A stretch of 64,000 bases of DNA from Burkholderiaceae bacterium (GCA_017992055.1 JAGOPK010000007.1:223503-287502), one strand, 5' to 3'; shown: positions 41,594-49,624, counted from the stretch's first letter. The notes: generated by a model not told the origin, from the letters alone. Program-made: numbers and translations.

Positions 41594-42768
41594 GCCCCGC
41601 CGGCCCGCCGCACATCGTGGGTGGCAAAGGCCGCGGTCCCGGCCGGCAGGCCCTGCCACCAGGCCTCGTGGCTGAGCGCGGCACGCGCATCGGCCAGGCC
41701 CGCCTGCCAGTGCATGCGCATGCTGCGCGGGCTGAACTCGTAGTCCTTGGCCTGGCTCTCCCAGTCCTTGTCCTGGTAGATCAGGTGCACCACCGACACC
41801 GGCGCTGCAGCGCCGGCGCGTGCGCCCATCTGCTCGGCCAGCCGGCACCACAGATCGGACTCGCGCAACTCGGCCGGCAGCTGCGGCAGCAGCTTGGCCA
41901 GCACCTGCTGCCAGCGCCGCAGCTCGGCCACATGGTCGGTGCCGGCGCGGGTGCGCGACGAGTACTGGATGTCCTTGATGCGCTCCTGCACCTCGTAGAC
42001 ATTGCGCGGCAGCGGCCCGCGGGCGCGCCACAGGTCGACCTGGAAGGCGACCATGGCCGGCGCCTCGGGCCCCTGCTCGTCCAGCACATGCTGCAGCGGG
42101 GTGTTGGACACCAGGCCGCCGTCCCAGTAATGCTCGCCGTCGATCTGCACCGCCGGAAAGGCCGGCGGCAGCGCCCCCGAGGCCATGAAGTGCTCGGGCC
42201 CCAGGCGCCGCGCCGGGCCGGCGGCGCTGTCGCGGTTGCTGAAATAGACCAGGTTGCCGGTGGCCACGTTCACCGCGCCCACCGAGACACGCATCGCGCC
42301 GGCGTTCAGGCGCTCGAAGTCGACGCGCGACTCCAGCGTGTGGCGCAGCGCCGCGGTGTCGTAGAAGCTGGCCGTCGGCCCCTCGTCCAGGCCCAGCCAG
42401 GGCCAGGCGCCACGCGGCGCGAAGAAGGCCCGCTGGCCCTCGACCAGGGCCCGTGCGGCGGCGCCGGCGCTGAACAGCCGCTGCGTCGACGGCGCCTGCT
42501 GCACCACCCAGTCCTGCCAGGCGTCCAGCCAGGGCATGGGCAGGGCCGGCTGGCACACCGTGTCCCAGAAGCCGCGCAGGGCCTGCAGCCGGTGCTCGGG
42601 CGCATTGCCGGCGATCAGCGCGGCATTCAGCGCACCGATGGAGATGCCGGCCACCCAGTCGGGCTCGATGCCGCGCTCCAGCAAGGCCTCGGCCACGCCG
42701 GCCTGGTAGGCGCCCAGCGCGCCGCCGCCCTGCAGCACCAGGGCCACGGCGCCAAACGGCCGGGCCAC
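41578..42768 (-). CDS. Patatin-like phospholipase (DUF3734-type C-terminus)
   Basis: 396 residues from the GTG. The patatin domain has the oxyanion loop Q-G-G-G-A-L-G-A-Y-Q (13-22), nucleophile S43 in G-I-S-I-G, and the D216-G-G partner aspartate. The C-terminal third (about 230-385: ERIKDIQYSSRTRAGTDHVAELRRW...VVHLIYQDKDWESQAKDYEFS) matches the DUF3734 domain attached to many betaproteobacterial patatins. No ATG is available near the patatin start. The GTG lies five bases after the stop of the small upstream gene, so initiation is probably coupled. Relatives often lie near polyhydroxybutyrate genes, but none are visible here. Confidence 0.88.
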   Translation of the reverse strand: MARPFGAVALVLQGGGALGAYQAGVAEALLERGIEPDWVAGISIGALNAALIAGNAPEHRLQALRGFWDTVCQPALPMPWLDAWQDWVVQQAPSTQRLFSAGAAARALVEGQRAFFAPRGAWPWLGLDEGPTASFYDTAALRHTLESRVDFERLNAGAMRVSVGAVNVATGNLVYFSNRDSAAGPARRLGPEHFMASGALPPAFPAVQIDGEHYWDGGLVSNTPLQHVLDEQGPEAPAMVAFQVDLWRARGPLPRNVYEVQERIKDIQYSSRTRAGTDHVAELRRWQQVLAKLLPQLPAELRESDLWCRLAEQMGARAGAAAPVSVVHLIYQDKDWESQAKDYEFSPRSMRMHWQAGLADARAALSHEAWWQGLPAGTAAFATHDVRRAGGAQPGG

Positions 42769-42773
42769 CGGGA

Positions 42774-43004
42774 TCAGCCCATCAGCGCCGGCAGGTTGCG
42801 GGCGCTGTCGCGCAGGCGGGCGGCCAGCTCCGGGTTGGTGTGCTCGTGCTGCAAGGCCAGGGCCCGCAGATGGGAGTCGGCGCGCGAGGCGCCGATCAGC
42901 AGCAGGCCACGCCAGATCAGGCGGCCCCAGCGGCCAAACGAGGATGCCAGCGCCGGCAGGATGCCGATCGGGTGATAGCTGCCGCTGGTGATGGATGCAG
43001 ACAT
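42774..43004 (-). CDS. Small protein of unknown function upstream of the patatin gene
   Basis: 76 residues. A strong GGAGG ribosome-binding site stands seven bases before the ATG, and the patatin gene follows five bases after the stop. The sequence MSASITSGSYHPIGILPALASSFGRWGRLIWRGLLLIGASR ends in a charged helical tail (LRALALQHEHTNPELAARLRDSARNLPALMG). A short amphipathic or membrane-associated helix (about 22-38) is visible. I do not recognise the family. The promoter region holds a TGC-att-GCA element and an AGGGT-aa-ACCCT palindrome. Confidence 0.72.
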   Translation of the reverse strand: MSASITSGSYHPIGILPALASSFGRWGRLIWRGLLLIGASRADSHLRALALQHEHTNPELAARLRDSARNLPALMG

Positions 43005-43056
43005 GGTGAGCCTCCGGAACGCACGGTGGCCGCGGGATCGCCGCCTGGGACCGTGT

Positions 43057-43065
43057 TGCATTGCA
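43057..43065. promoter_or_regulatory. TGC-N3-GCA element upstream of the small gene/patatin unit
   Basis: TGC-att-GCA, followed by a further GCA, resembles the TGC/GCA half-site pattern bound by PhaR-type polyhydroxyalkanoate regulators. The link is only suggestive because the patatin/DUF3734 family is often associated with PHB genes. Confidence 0.3.
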
Positions 43066-43069
43066 GCAT

Positions 43070-43081
43070 AGGGTAAACCCT
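43070..43081. promoter_or_regulatory. AGGGT-aa-ACCCT palindrome
   Basis: A perfect 5-bp inverted repeat with a 2-base spacer, 66 bases from the small gene's ATG. It lies in the AT-richest part of the intergenic region, where the promoter should be. Its binding protein is unknown. Confidence 0.4.
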
Positions 43082-43270
43082 TTATTCGGTTGCCCGGAGA
43101 TGGCGGATATCCGCGCGGCTCTTGTGGATTTGTCACGCACGCGACAACGGCCTCGCCTCGACCGTCTGGCCGTCGTGGCTCATCCGGCCCTCGGCATCGG
43201 CCTGGCGGCGCATGCCCAGGCGCCGTGCCAGATCCTCGGCAGGACCGAGGGCGCGTTGCCGGACCGGGCC

Positions 43271-43297
43271 TCAAGTTCCGTCCCGGGCGGCCGATTT
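43271..43297 (+). promoter_or_regulatory. Sigma-28 (FliA)-type promoter of the chemoreceptor gene
   Basis: TCAAGTTC-N11-GCCGATTT fits the flagellar sigma consensus TAAAGTTT-N11-GCCGATAA at six of eight positions in each element, with exact spacing. Transcription would begin near 43305, about 95 bases before the ATG. Confidence 0.65.
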
Positions 43298-43399
43298 GGC
43301 GCCAAGGGTGCTGTCAGGAATCTTCCGTCGCGCCAATCTGCACTTCCCCACAAGCGCCCCACCAACCCGACACCGCGCATTCCGCCGCTAGCCATCGCC

Positions 43400-45355
43400 A
43401 TGCCGCCCATGCCCCGCACCAGCACCGCCCCGCCCTCCGGCTTCTTTGCCCACCACGGGCCCTGGGCGCTGGGTGTTCGCCTGTTCCGCAACCTGCGCTT
43501 CGCATCCAAGGCCGGGCTGATCAGCCTGATGTTCGTGCTGCCGCTGGTGGTGCTGCTGTGGGCCTATCTGTCGACCAGCCAGGCCACGATCGACTTTGCG
43601 CGCCACGAGCGTGTGGGCGTGTCGCTGCTGCGCGAGCTGGAGCCCTGGCTGGTGCAGGTGCAGCGCGACCGCCGGCTGGTGCTGACCGGCGAGCGCGCCC
43701 AGCCCGATCTGGCGGCCATCGACGCCGGCCTGGCGGCCTTTCGCAAGCGGGCCGACGAGCAGGGCGCCAGCGCCGAGCTGGCGGCGGCGCTGAAGCCGGT
43801 GCTGGACCAGCACGGCCAGCTGCGCCAGGCCACGGCGACGACGCTGCCGCAGCACTTCCAGTCCTACATCGATGCGCTGATGGAGCTGCGCGTGCAGGTG
43901 CTGGACCATTCGCAGCTGATCCTCGACCCCGACCAGGACAGCTACTACCTGATGGCCCTGGCCTCCGAGGGCATCGGCGACCTGGTCGAGGCCGTCTCGC
44001 ACACCCGGGCCATGGCCGCCCGCGTGCCGGCCGAGGCTGGCACCGCCCAGGCCGCGGCGCTGCGCGATCTGTTTGCCCACTGGCACGAGGGCGACGGCCT
44101 GCTGCAACGCCTGAACCGCTACACCGACCATGCCGTGGCGGCCGATGCCGCACTGGGCCGGCGGCTGGACACCCGCACCGCCGCCGAGGCCGTCTCGGCC
44201 TATCTGAAGGCCACCGAGGCGGCCTGGTTCGGCGAGCGCTTCGAGGCCCGCATTGCGGCGCTGAACGCGCCGGGCCAGGCCGCCGTGGATGCGCTGCGCG
44301 CGCTGCAGCGCGTGGCCATCGACGAGCTGGATGCCCGGCTGGCGGCGCGCATCGCCCGCACCGAGCAGGCCCGCTATGCGGTGCTGGCCATCACCGTGGC
44401 CTCGCTGCTGCTGGCGGCCTATCTGTTCCAGTCGTTTGCGCTGGTGATGAAGGGCGGGCTGGACGAGGTGGCGCGCCATCTGCGGTCCATGACCGACGGC
44501 GACCTGACCACCTCGCCCGCGCCCTGGGGCCGCGACGAGGCCGCCCAGCTGATGCTGATGCTGCGCCAGATGCAGGACTCGCTGCGCACCATGGTGCAGC
44601 AGGTGCGGCAGTCGGTGGACAGCATCGTGCAGGCCAGCAGCGAGATCAGCCATGGCGCGCACGACCTGTCGTCGCGCACCGAGCAGACCGCGGCCAACCT
44701 GCAGCAATCGGCCTCGGCCATGGAGCAGATCGCCACCACCGTGCATGCCACGGCCGACCATGCCGCCGAGGCCACGCGCATCGCCAATGCCAATGCGCAG
44801 TCGGCGGTGCGCGGCGGCGAGGTGATGGGCCGCATGCTGCAGACCATGGACGGCATCCAGGGCTCGTCGCGCCAGATCGGCGAGATCATCGGCACCATCG
44901 ACGGCATCGCCTTCCAGACCAACATCCTGGCGCTGAATGCGGCGGTCGAGGCCGCCCGTGCCGGCGAGGCCGGCCGCGGCTTTGCGGTGGTGGCCGCCGA
45001 GGTGCGCACGCTGGCCCAGCGCAGCGCCGACGCGGCACGCCAGATCAAGAGCCTGGTCGGCAACAGCGTGACCCAGGTCGAGAACGGCAACGCCGTGGCG
45101 CGCGACGCCGGCCACACCATCCAGAGCATCGTGCAGGACGCCAGCCGCATCGACCGGTTGCTGGGCGACATCGCCACCAGCGCCCGCGAGCAGAGCCAGG
45201 GCGTGGCCCAGGTCGGCGCCTCGGTGCAGCAGCTGGACCAGGCCACGCAGCAGAACGCCGCGCTGGTGGAGCAGACCGCGGCCGCCGCCAGCAGCCTGAA
45301 GGACCAGGCCGGCCTGCTGGCCGATCAGGTGGCGCGCTTCCGCCTGCCGGCCTGA
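43400..45355 (+). CDS. Methyl-accepting chemotaxis protein
   Basis: 651 residues. The first membrane helix is at about 38-58, with a long periplasmic helical domain (about 60-322, four-helix-bundle/HBM-like, no PAS). The second helix is at about 325-347 and a HAMP domain at about 348-400. Methylation helices with SSRTEQTAANLQQSASAMEQIA and the signalling tip near 503 (DGIAFQTNILALNAAVEAARAGE) follow. No CheR pentapeptide tether is present (ends RFRLPA). A sigma-28-like promoter lies upstream, linking expression to flagella. The ligand is unknown. The ATG at 43400 was chosen; 43409 is also possible. Confidence 0.92.
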   Translation: MPPMPRTSTAPPSGFFAHHGPWALGVRLFRNLRFASKAGLISLMFVLPLVVLLWAYLSTSQATIDFARHERVGVSLLRELEPWLVQVQRDRRLVLTGERAQPDLAAIDAGLAAFRKRADEQGASAELAAALKPVLDQHGQLRQATATTLPQHFQSYIDALMELRVQVLDHSQLILDPDQDSYYLMALASEGIGDLVEAVSHTRAMAARVPAEAGTAQAAALRDLFAHWHEGDGLLQRLNRYTDHAVAADAALGRRLDTRTAAEAVSAYLKATEAAWFGERFEARIAALNAPGQAAVDALRALQRVAIDELDARLAARIARTEQARYAVLAITVASLLLAAYLFQSFALVMKGGLDEVARHLRSMTDGDLTTSPAPWGRDEAAQLMLMLRQMQDSLRTMVQQVRQSVDSIVQASSEISHGAHDLSSRTEQTAANLQQSASAMEQIATTVHATADHAAEATRIANANAQSAVRGGEVMGRMLQTMDGIQGSSRQIGEIIGTIDGIAFQTNILALNAAVEAARAGEAGRGFAVVAAEVRTLAQRSADAARQIKSLVGNSVTQVENGNAVARDAGHTIQSIVQDASRIDRLLGDIATSAREQSQGVAQVGASVQQLDQATQQNAALVEQTAAAASSLKDQAGLLADQVARFRLPA

Positions 45356-45361
45356 ACCCGC

Positions 45362-45802
45362 TCAGGCCGTCTTGGCCATTTGCCGGGCCTCGCCCTGCTG
45401 GCGCGCCTGCAGGATGGCCGGCAGCGAGGCTTCGATCCAGTCGGCCAGCTCGCGCACCAGGCCGGCCACCTGGCGGCCCAGCGGCGTGAGCCGGTAGTCC
45501 ACCTGCGGCGGCACGCTGGCATGCACCACGCGCTGCACGAAGCCATCGCCCTCCAGCTCCTTCAGCGTCTGCGACAGCATCTTCTCGCTGACGCCGCCGA
45601 TGCGCCGGCGCAGCGCGCTGAAGCGCTGCGTGCCCTCGACCAGCAGCGTGGCCAGCACCAGCACGCCCCAGCGGCTGGTGACATGCTGCAGCACGGCACG
45701 CGACGGGCAGGCCGCGGCCATCAGGTCGCCACGCGCCAGCTGGTAGCCGCCGATCACGGTCAGCTCGTCGCCAAGGTCATGGCCGGATGGGTCGGGTGAC
45801 AT
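45362..45802 (-). CDS. HxlR-family transcriptional regulator
   Basis: 146 residues. The HxlR winged helix is at about 30-125: CPSRAVLQHVTSRWGVLVLATLLVEGTQRFSALRRRIGGVSEKMLSQTLKELEGDGFVQR. The N-terminal cysteine (C32 in A-A-C-P-S-R) is at the position used by redox- or aldehyde-sensing HxlR proteins such as YodB and HypR. It is divergent from a QorB-like quinone reductase gene across 96 bases with a perfect palindrome, the same arrangement as ytfH-ytfG in enterobacteria. The gene ends seven bases after the convergent chemoreceptor gene. Confidence 0.92.
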   Translation of the reverse strand: MSPDPSGHDLGDELTVIGGYQLARGDLMAAACPSRAVLQHVTSRWGVLVLATLLVEGTQRFSALRRRIGGVSEKMLSQTLKELEGDGFVQRVVHASVPPQVDYRLTPLGRQVAGLVRELADWIEASLPAILQARQQGEARQMAKTA

Positions 45803-45822
45803 GGCACTTACCTTTGGGTACG

Positions 45823-45841
45823 TACTTACGATAAGTAAGTA
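45823..45841. promoter_or_regulatory. HxlR operator palindrome
   Basis: TACTTAC-gataa-GTAAGTA is a perfect 7-bp inverted repeat located 20 bases from the hxlR start and 57 bases from the qorB-like start. It is the AT-richest part of the intergenic region and the obvious site for autoregulation and control of the reductase gene. Confidence 0.75.
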
Positions 45842-45898
45842 TAGAGCCGATCATCGGGTCTCCGCGAAACCGCATCGCATCCACCCCAAGGAGTCCCC

Positions 45899-46762
45899 AT
45901 GATCGCCATCACCGGCGCCAACGGCCAGCTCGGCCGCCTCGTCATCCAGCAGCTGATCGCCCGCGGCCTGCCGGCCACGCAGATCGTCGCCGCGGTGCGC
46001 AGCCCGGCCAAGGCCGCCGACCTGGCAGCGCTGGGCGTGCAGCTGCGCGAGGCCGACTACAACCGTCCGGACACGCTGGCCGGCGCCTTCGGCGGCGTGC
46101 AGCGCCTGCTGCTGATCTCGTCCAGCGAGATCGGCCAGCGCCTGCCCCAGCACCGCGCGGTGGTGGACGCGGCCCGCGCCGCCGGCGTGGCCCAGCTGGT
46201 CTACACCAGCCTGCTGCATGCCGACAGCTCGCCGCTGGGCCTGGCCGCCGAGCACCGGGCGACCGAGCAGCTGATCGCCGACGCCGGCCTGCGCCATGTC
46301 CTCCTGCGCAACGGCTGGTACACCGAGAACTACCTGGCCAGCATCGCCCCGGCGCTGCAGCACGGCGCCTTCATCGGCAGCGCCGGCCAGGGCCGCATCG
46401 CCTCGGCCACGCGGGCCGACTATGCCGAGGCCGCCGCCGTGGTGCTGACCCAGCCCATCGGCGCCGACCGGGTGCTGGAGTTGGCCGGCGACAGCGCCTA
46501 CACGCTGGCCGAGCTGGCCGCCGAGCTGAGCCGCCAGAGTGGCAAGGCCCTGCCCTATGTGGACCTGCCGCAGGCCGAGTTCGAGGCCGCGCTGACGGGC
46601 GCCGGCCTGCCCGCGCCGCTGGCCGCCCTGCTGGCCGACTCGGACGCCGGCGCGGCACGCGGCGGCCTGTTCGACGCCGGCCGGGCGCTGTCCACGCTGA
46701 TCGGCCGGCCGAGCACGCCGCTGGCCCAGGCCATGGCCCAGGCGCTGGCCGCGCTGGGCTGA
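45899..46762 (+). CDS. QorB/YtfG-like NAD(P)H:quinone oxidoreductase (NmrA-type SDR)
   Basis: 287 residues with an NmrA-like atypical SDR fold. The nucleotide loop is ITGANGQLGRLV (4-15), followed by V-R-S-P near 34 (NADPH-type Arg), LLLISSSE and YTSLLHADSSPLGLAAEHRATEQLI. The LRNGWYTENYL block is typical of QorB/YtfG and related quinone reductases. It is divergent from an HxlR regulator with a conserved-looking operator, so induction by quinones or reactive electrophiles is the likely logic. A GGAG ribosome-binding site precedes the ATG. Confidence 0.87.
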   Translation: MIAITGANGQLGRLVIQQLIARGLPATQIVAAVRSPAKAADLAALGVQLREADYNRPDTLAGAFGGVQRLLLISSSEIGQRLPQHRAVVDAARAAGVAQLVYTSLLHADSSPLGLAAEHRATEQLIADAGLRHVLLRNGWYTENYLASIAPALQHGAFIGSAGQGRIASATRADYAEAAAVVLTQPIGADRVLELAGDSAYTLAELAAELSRQSGKALPYVDLPQAEFEAALTGAGLPAPLAALLADSDAGAARGGLFDAGRALSTLIGRPSTPLAQAMAQALAALG

Positions 46763-46803
46763 AGGCCCGGCGCGGCGCGGCGCGGCGGGGCGGAATGTCG
46801 CAA

Positions 46804-46819
46804 GGCCGCCATTGCGGCC
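46804..46819. terminator. Hairpin between the convergent qorB-like and GNAT genes
   Basis: GGCCGC-catt-GCGGCC forms a perfect 6-bp GC stem in the 74-base convergent gap. No T-run follows on either strand, so it may only stabilise 3' ends. The short duplication CCCCCGTCAG-CCCCCGTCAG follows at 46820-46840. Confidence 0.35.
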
Positions 46820-46836
46820 GCCCCCGTCAGCCCCCG

Positions 46837-47295
46837 TCAGCCCCGCACACAGGCCTTGGCGTAGAACACGCGGTCGTAGCCGCCCTCGTGGCCGCGGCCG
46901 GTTTCCACATAGCCGATGCGCGGGTAGAACACCTGGTTCTCGGTCATGTGGGCATTGGTGCACAGGTGCACCTGGCGATGGCCGCGTCGCTGGGCCTCCT
47001 GCTCGGCAAACAGCAGCAGCGCCCGGCCCACGCCGCTGCCCTGGCAGGGCGGCAGCACGGCCACGGTATCGATGTACAGGCCCTGCTCGCTGTCGTACTG
47101 CACCAGGGCGCCGACGACCTCGCCCCCCTGCTCGGCCAGCCACACCTGGCCGGCCGCCACGGCAGCCGCCACGTCCAGCCGCATCGGCCCCGGCGGCTGG
47201 CCGATGCGCACGATGTAGTGCCGGAAGGCCGCATCGATGCAGGCCTTGACGGCCGCGGCATCGGCGGGCTGCGCAGGGCGCACGACCGGGGTCAT
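46837..47295 (-). CDS. GNAT-family N-acetyltransferase
   Basis: 152 residues. Motif A with the acetyl-CoA loop Q85-G-S-G-V-G-R91 follows the beta-strand LYIDTVAVLPPC. Motif B includes VHLCTNAHMTENQVFYPRIGYVETGRG near the C-terminus, typical of GNAT enzymes of unknown specificity. The ATG overlaps the stop of the upstream unknown gene (ATGA), indicating coupled translation. The acceptor substrate is not predictable. Confidence 0.9.
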   Translation of the reverse strand: MTPVVRPAQPADAAAVKACIDAAFRHYIVRIGQPPGPMRLDVAAAVAAGQVWLAEQGGEVVGALVQYDSEQGLYIDTVAVLPPCQGSGVGRALLLFAEQEAQRRGHRQVHLCTNAHMTENQVFYPRIGYVETGRGHEGGYDRVFYAKACVRG

Positions 47296-47798
47296 GGCGC
47301 ACCGCCTTGCGCATCGGCCTGTGCGCCCTCGGCCACCTGGCGCGCCAGACCGAAGCGCTGGCCGTTCAGCGTATGGGTGCAGCAGCTGCAGCTGGGCTGC
47401 ATGTCGTCGGGGCCCAGCAAGGGGTTCACGCGCTGCAGCAGGCCCCGGACGTCCACGTACAGGCCGCTGAAATAGCTGGACTCGCCGACGCGCACGAAGT
47501 CGCGGCGCTCATCCTCGGTTCGGGCCACCAGCCAGAAGATGGGCTCGCTGCTGTCCAGCCGGGACTTGGCCTCGGCGAACACCGCATCCCAGGGCCGGCC
47601 CACACGCGACAGCAGAAAGCGGAACAGCGGCGTGTAGTCGCGGCCATGCCGGTGGCGGCCGTGCATGGCCATGCGCGTAACCTCGTCGTCGCCCGCGGCC
47701 CTGGCCTGGCGCTGGTGGCGGAACTCACCGCCCACGCCATGCTTGACGCCATGGGTGCGGGTATTGACCGAGCGGTACAGGGCTTCGGGCTGGCGCAT
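47292..47798 (-). CDS. Protein of unknown function with a C-terminal Cys cluster, coupled to GNAT
   Basis: 168 residues. Conserved-looking features are an N-terminal basic part (YRSVNTRTHGVKHGVGGEFRHQR), the segment MHGRHRHGRDYTPLFRFLLSRVGRPWDAVFAEAKSRL, and a C-terminal DDMQPSCSCCTHTLNG. The last has C-x-C-C-x-H spacing that could bind a metal or form a disulfide. I recognise no named domain. The sequence is too ordered and too tightly coupled (ATGA overlap with the GNAT gene) to be a chance frame, and the DYTPLFRFLL-x-x-VG-x-PWD segment looks like the family core. Confidence 0.68.
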   Translation of the reverse strand: MRQPEALYRSVNTRTHGVKHGVGGEFRHQRQARAAGDDEVTRMAMHGRHRHGRDYTPLFRFLLSRVGRPWDAVFAEAKSRLDSSEPIFWLVARTEDERRDFVRVGESSYFSGLYVDVRGLLQRVNPLLGPDDMQPSCSCCTHTLNGQRFGLARQVAEGAQADAQGGAP

Positions 47799-47875
47799 GC
47801 GGGGCCGATTGTCGTGCAGCGCCGCAGCTTACAGTGTCGACCCCCGCCACCGCGATGCCCAGCGCACCCCGCCCG

Positions 47876-48202
47876 ATGAGCCTGCCGTTTGCCGAGATCC
47901 TGAAGACCCTGCCCCCCATCGCCCACCTGGCCGCGCTGGAACTGCGCGATGCCGGCGGCAGCCTGGTGGCGCGCATCGAGAACAAGCCCGGCCAGGCCGG
48001 CTCGCTGGCCGTGTATCACGCGCTGGCCCAGCGCCACGGCGGCCAGATCACGCCGGCCGCGGCGGCCGAAGGCCTGGCGTTGTATGGCGAGCACCTGGCC
48101 GATGCGCAGGCCCGCCCCGGCGCGCATCCCAACATCGACCGGCTGATCGCCTGGGCCGCCGGCAGCGCCAGCCACGGCGCCACCGCCATCGCGGCGGTCT
48201 GA
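47876..48202 (+). CDS. DUF2322-family protein
   Basis: 108 residues. The start MSLPFAEILKTLPPIAHLAALELRD and the block ARIENKPGQAGSLAVYHALAQRHGG, then AAEGLALYGEHLADAQARPGAHPNIDRL, match the small DUF2322 family of proteobacteria. Function is unknown. A GTG 14 codons upstream adds only Ser/Ala/Pro residues and was not used. It is divergent from the unknown/GNAT pair and converges with the MFS gene three bases away. Confidence 0.85.
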   Translation: MSLPFAEILKTLPPIAHLAALELRDAGGSLVARIENKPGQAGSLAVYHALAQRHGGQITPAAAAEGLALYGEHLADAQARPGAHPNIDRLIAWAAGSASHGATAIAAV

Positions 48203-48205
48203 GCC

Positions 48206-49555
48206 TCAGCGCCCCAGGCTGCGCTGCACGCGCAACGCCAGCAGCGTGGCCGCCGCGCCCGACAGCAGGTACAGGCTGAGCGCGCCCAGGCCGAAGCGGG
48301 CGCTGAGCCACAGCGCCACCAGCGGCGCAAAGCCGGCGCCGAGCAGCCAGGCCAGATCGGACGACAGCGCCGCGCCCAGGTAGCGCTGGGCCGGCGCAAA
48401 GGCCGAGGCCACGGCACCGGCGGCCTGCGCATAGGACAGGCCGAACAGCACAAAGCCGAGCAGGAAATACAGGTTCTGGCCGGCCGCGCCGCCGTCCAGC
48501 AGCCAGGGCGCGACGCCGCCGAAGCCGGCGATGGCCACCGCCAGCAGGCCCAGCGTGCTGCGGCGGCCGATGCGGTCGGCCAGCCGGCCCGACAGCGGCA
48601 TGGCCAGCGCCGCCAGCAGGGCGCCGCCGGTCTGCAGCCACAGCAGCTCGCCCAGTTCACGCGGCGAGGCCAGGCTCAGCCAGGACAGCGGAAACACCGT
48701 CACCAGGTGCACCAGGGCAAAGCTGGCCAGCGCGGCAAAGGCGCCCACGGCCAGCGTGCGCGAGCCACCGCCGCGCAACAGCTCGCCCAGGTCGCAGGGC
48801 TCCAGCTCGCTGCGGCGCAGCGCATCGGCATAGTCGTCGTCCAGCACCAGCTGCAGGCGGGCGAACAGCGCCACCACGTTCAGCGCAAAGGCGACGAAAA
48901 ACGGGAAGCGCCAGCCCCAGGCCAGAAAGTCCTCGGCGCTGAGCTGCCCCCACAGCAGCGCATACAGGCCCACCGCCAGGCCAAAGCCCAGCGGCGCACC
49001 GAGCTGGCCGAGCATCGCGAACCAGCCGCGGCGGTGCGCCGGCGCATGCAGGGCCAGCAGCGAGGGCAGGCCATCCCAGGAGGCGCCCAGCGCCAGGCCC
49101 TGCAGCACGCGGCAGGCGGCCAGCGCGGCCACCGCCGCCAGGCCGCCGCCGGCGCCGGTGCCCGGCAGCAGGGCCATGGCGCAGGTGGCCGTGCCCAGGC
49201 CCAGCAGGGCCAGGGTCAGCTTGGCGCCGCGGCCGAAGCGGCGCTGCACCGCCATGCCGGCCAGCGTGCCCAGCGGCCGCGCCAGAAAGGCCAGCGTGAA
49301 CACCGCAAACGAGGCCAGCAGTCCGTCCAGCCGGCCCAGCTGCGGAAAAAACAGCGCCGGGAACACCAGCACCGAGGCCAGCGCATAGACGAAGAAGTCG
49401 AAGTACTCGCCGGCCCGGCCGACGACCACGCCGATGGCGATGTCGCCGGGGGTCACGGCGCCATCGCGGTGCTGGGGCAGGGAAGGCGGCGGCGGGGAGG
49501 TCAGGCGCTGCAGCAGATCGGTCCAGGGCAGGTCGAACGACAAACGGTCTTGCAT
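48206..49555 (-). CDS. MFS transporter (sugar/metabolite:proton symporter-like)
   Basis: 449 residues with about twelve helices. Landmarks are GVVVGRAGEYFDFFVYALASVLVFPALFFPQ and the inter-helix loop FLARPLGTLAGMAVQRRFGRG. Both are characteristic of the ProP/KgtP-like metabolite:H+ symporter branch (E-x-F-D-F-F). The second-half signature LADRIGRRSTL is also present. Substrates include dicarboxylates, shikimate or betaines in relatives. The ATG at 49555 precedes a short N-terminal tail. It is divergent from the cyo operon; the 140-base gap carries an FNR-like box. Confidence 0.87.
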   Translation of the reverse strand: MQDRLSFDLPWTDLLQRLTSPPPPSLPQHRDGAVTPGDIAIGVVVGRAGEYFDFFVYALASVLVFPALFFPQLGRLDGLLASFAVFTLAFLARPLGTLAGMAVQRRFGRGAKLTLALLGLGTATCAMALLPGTGAGGGLAAVAALAACRVLQGLALGASWDGLPSLLALHAPAHRRGWFAMLGQLGAPLGFGLAVGLYALLWGQLSAEDFLAWGWRFPFFVAFALNVVALFARLQLVLDDDYADALRRSELEPCDLGELLRGGGSRTLAVGAFAALASFALVHLVTVFPLSWLSLASPRELGELLWLQTGGALLAALAMPLSGRLADRIGRRSTLGLLAVAIAGFGGVAPWLLDGGAAGQNLYFLLGFVLFGLSYAQAAGAVASAFAPAQRYLGAALSSDLAWLLGAGFAPLVALWLSARFGLGALSLYLLSGAAATLLALRVQRSLGR

Positions 49556-49606
49556 CACGGAGGGGGCGACAGGCGGCAGCAGCGGCGGGAGGACGGGAGG
49601 GGGGTG

Positions 49607-49619
49607 GGACAAAGTGTCC
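49607..49619. promoter_or_regulatory. GGACA-aag-TGTCC palindrome upstream of cyoA
   Basis: A perfect 5-bp inverted repeat five bases before the FNR-like box in the divergent MFS/cyo region. It could bind a response regulator such as the RegA protein encoded in the operon, but the match to the published RegA consensus is poor. Confidence 0.35.
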
Positions 49620-49624
49620 AATCG

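Larger units (their letters stand above)
43005..43399. other. 395-base intergenic region between two divergent transcription units
   Basis: It holds the ribosome-binding site and probable operators of the small gene/patatin unit near the left end (43057-43081) and a sigma-28-like promoter for the chemoreceptor at 43271-43297. I see no further gene in it: open frames here are short, Arg/Ala-rich and have no credible start signals. Confidence 0.6.

Noticed and set aside
46773-46795. GGCGC-rich repetitive tract after the quinone reductase gene
   Set aside because: A short simple-sequence run of GC-rich DNA with no unit structure suggesting a functional repeat or CRISPR.
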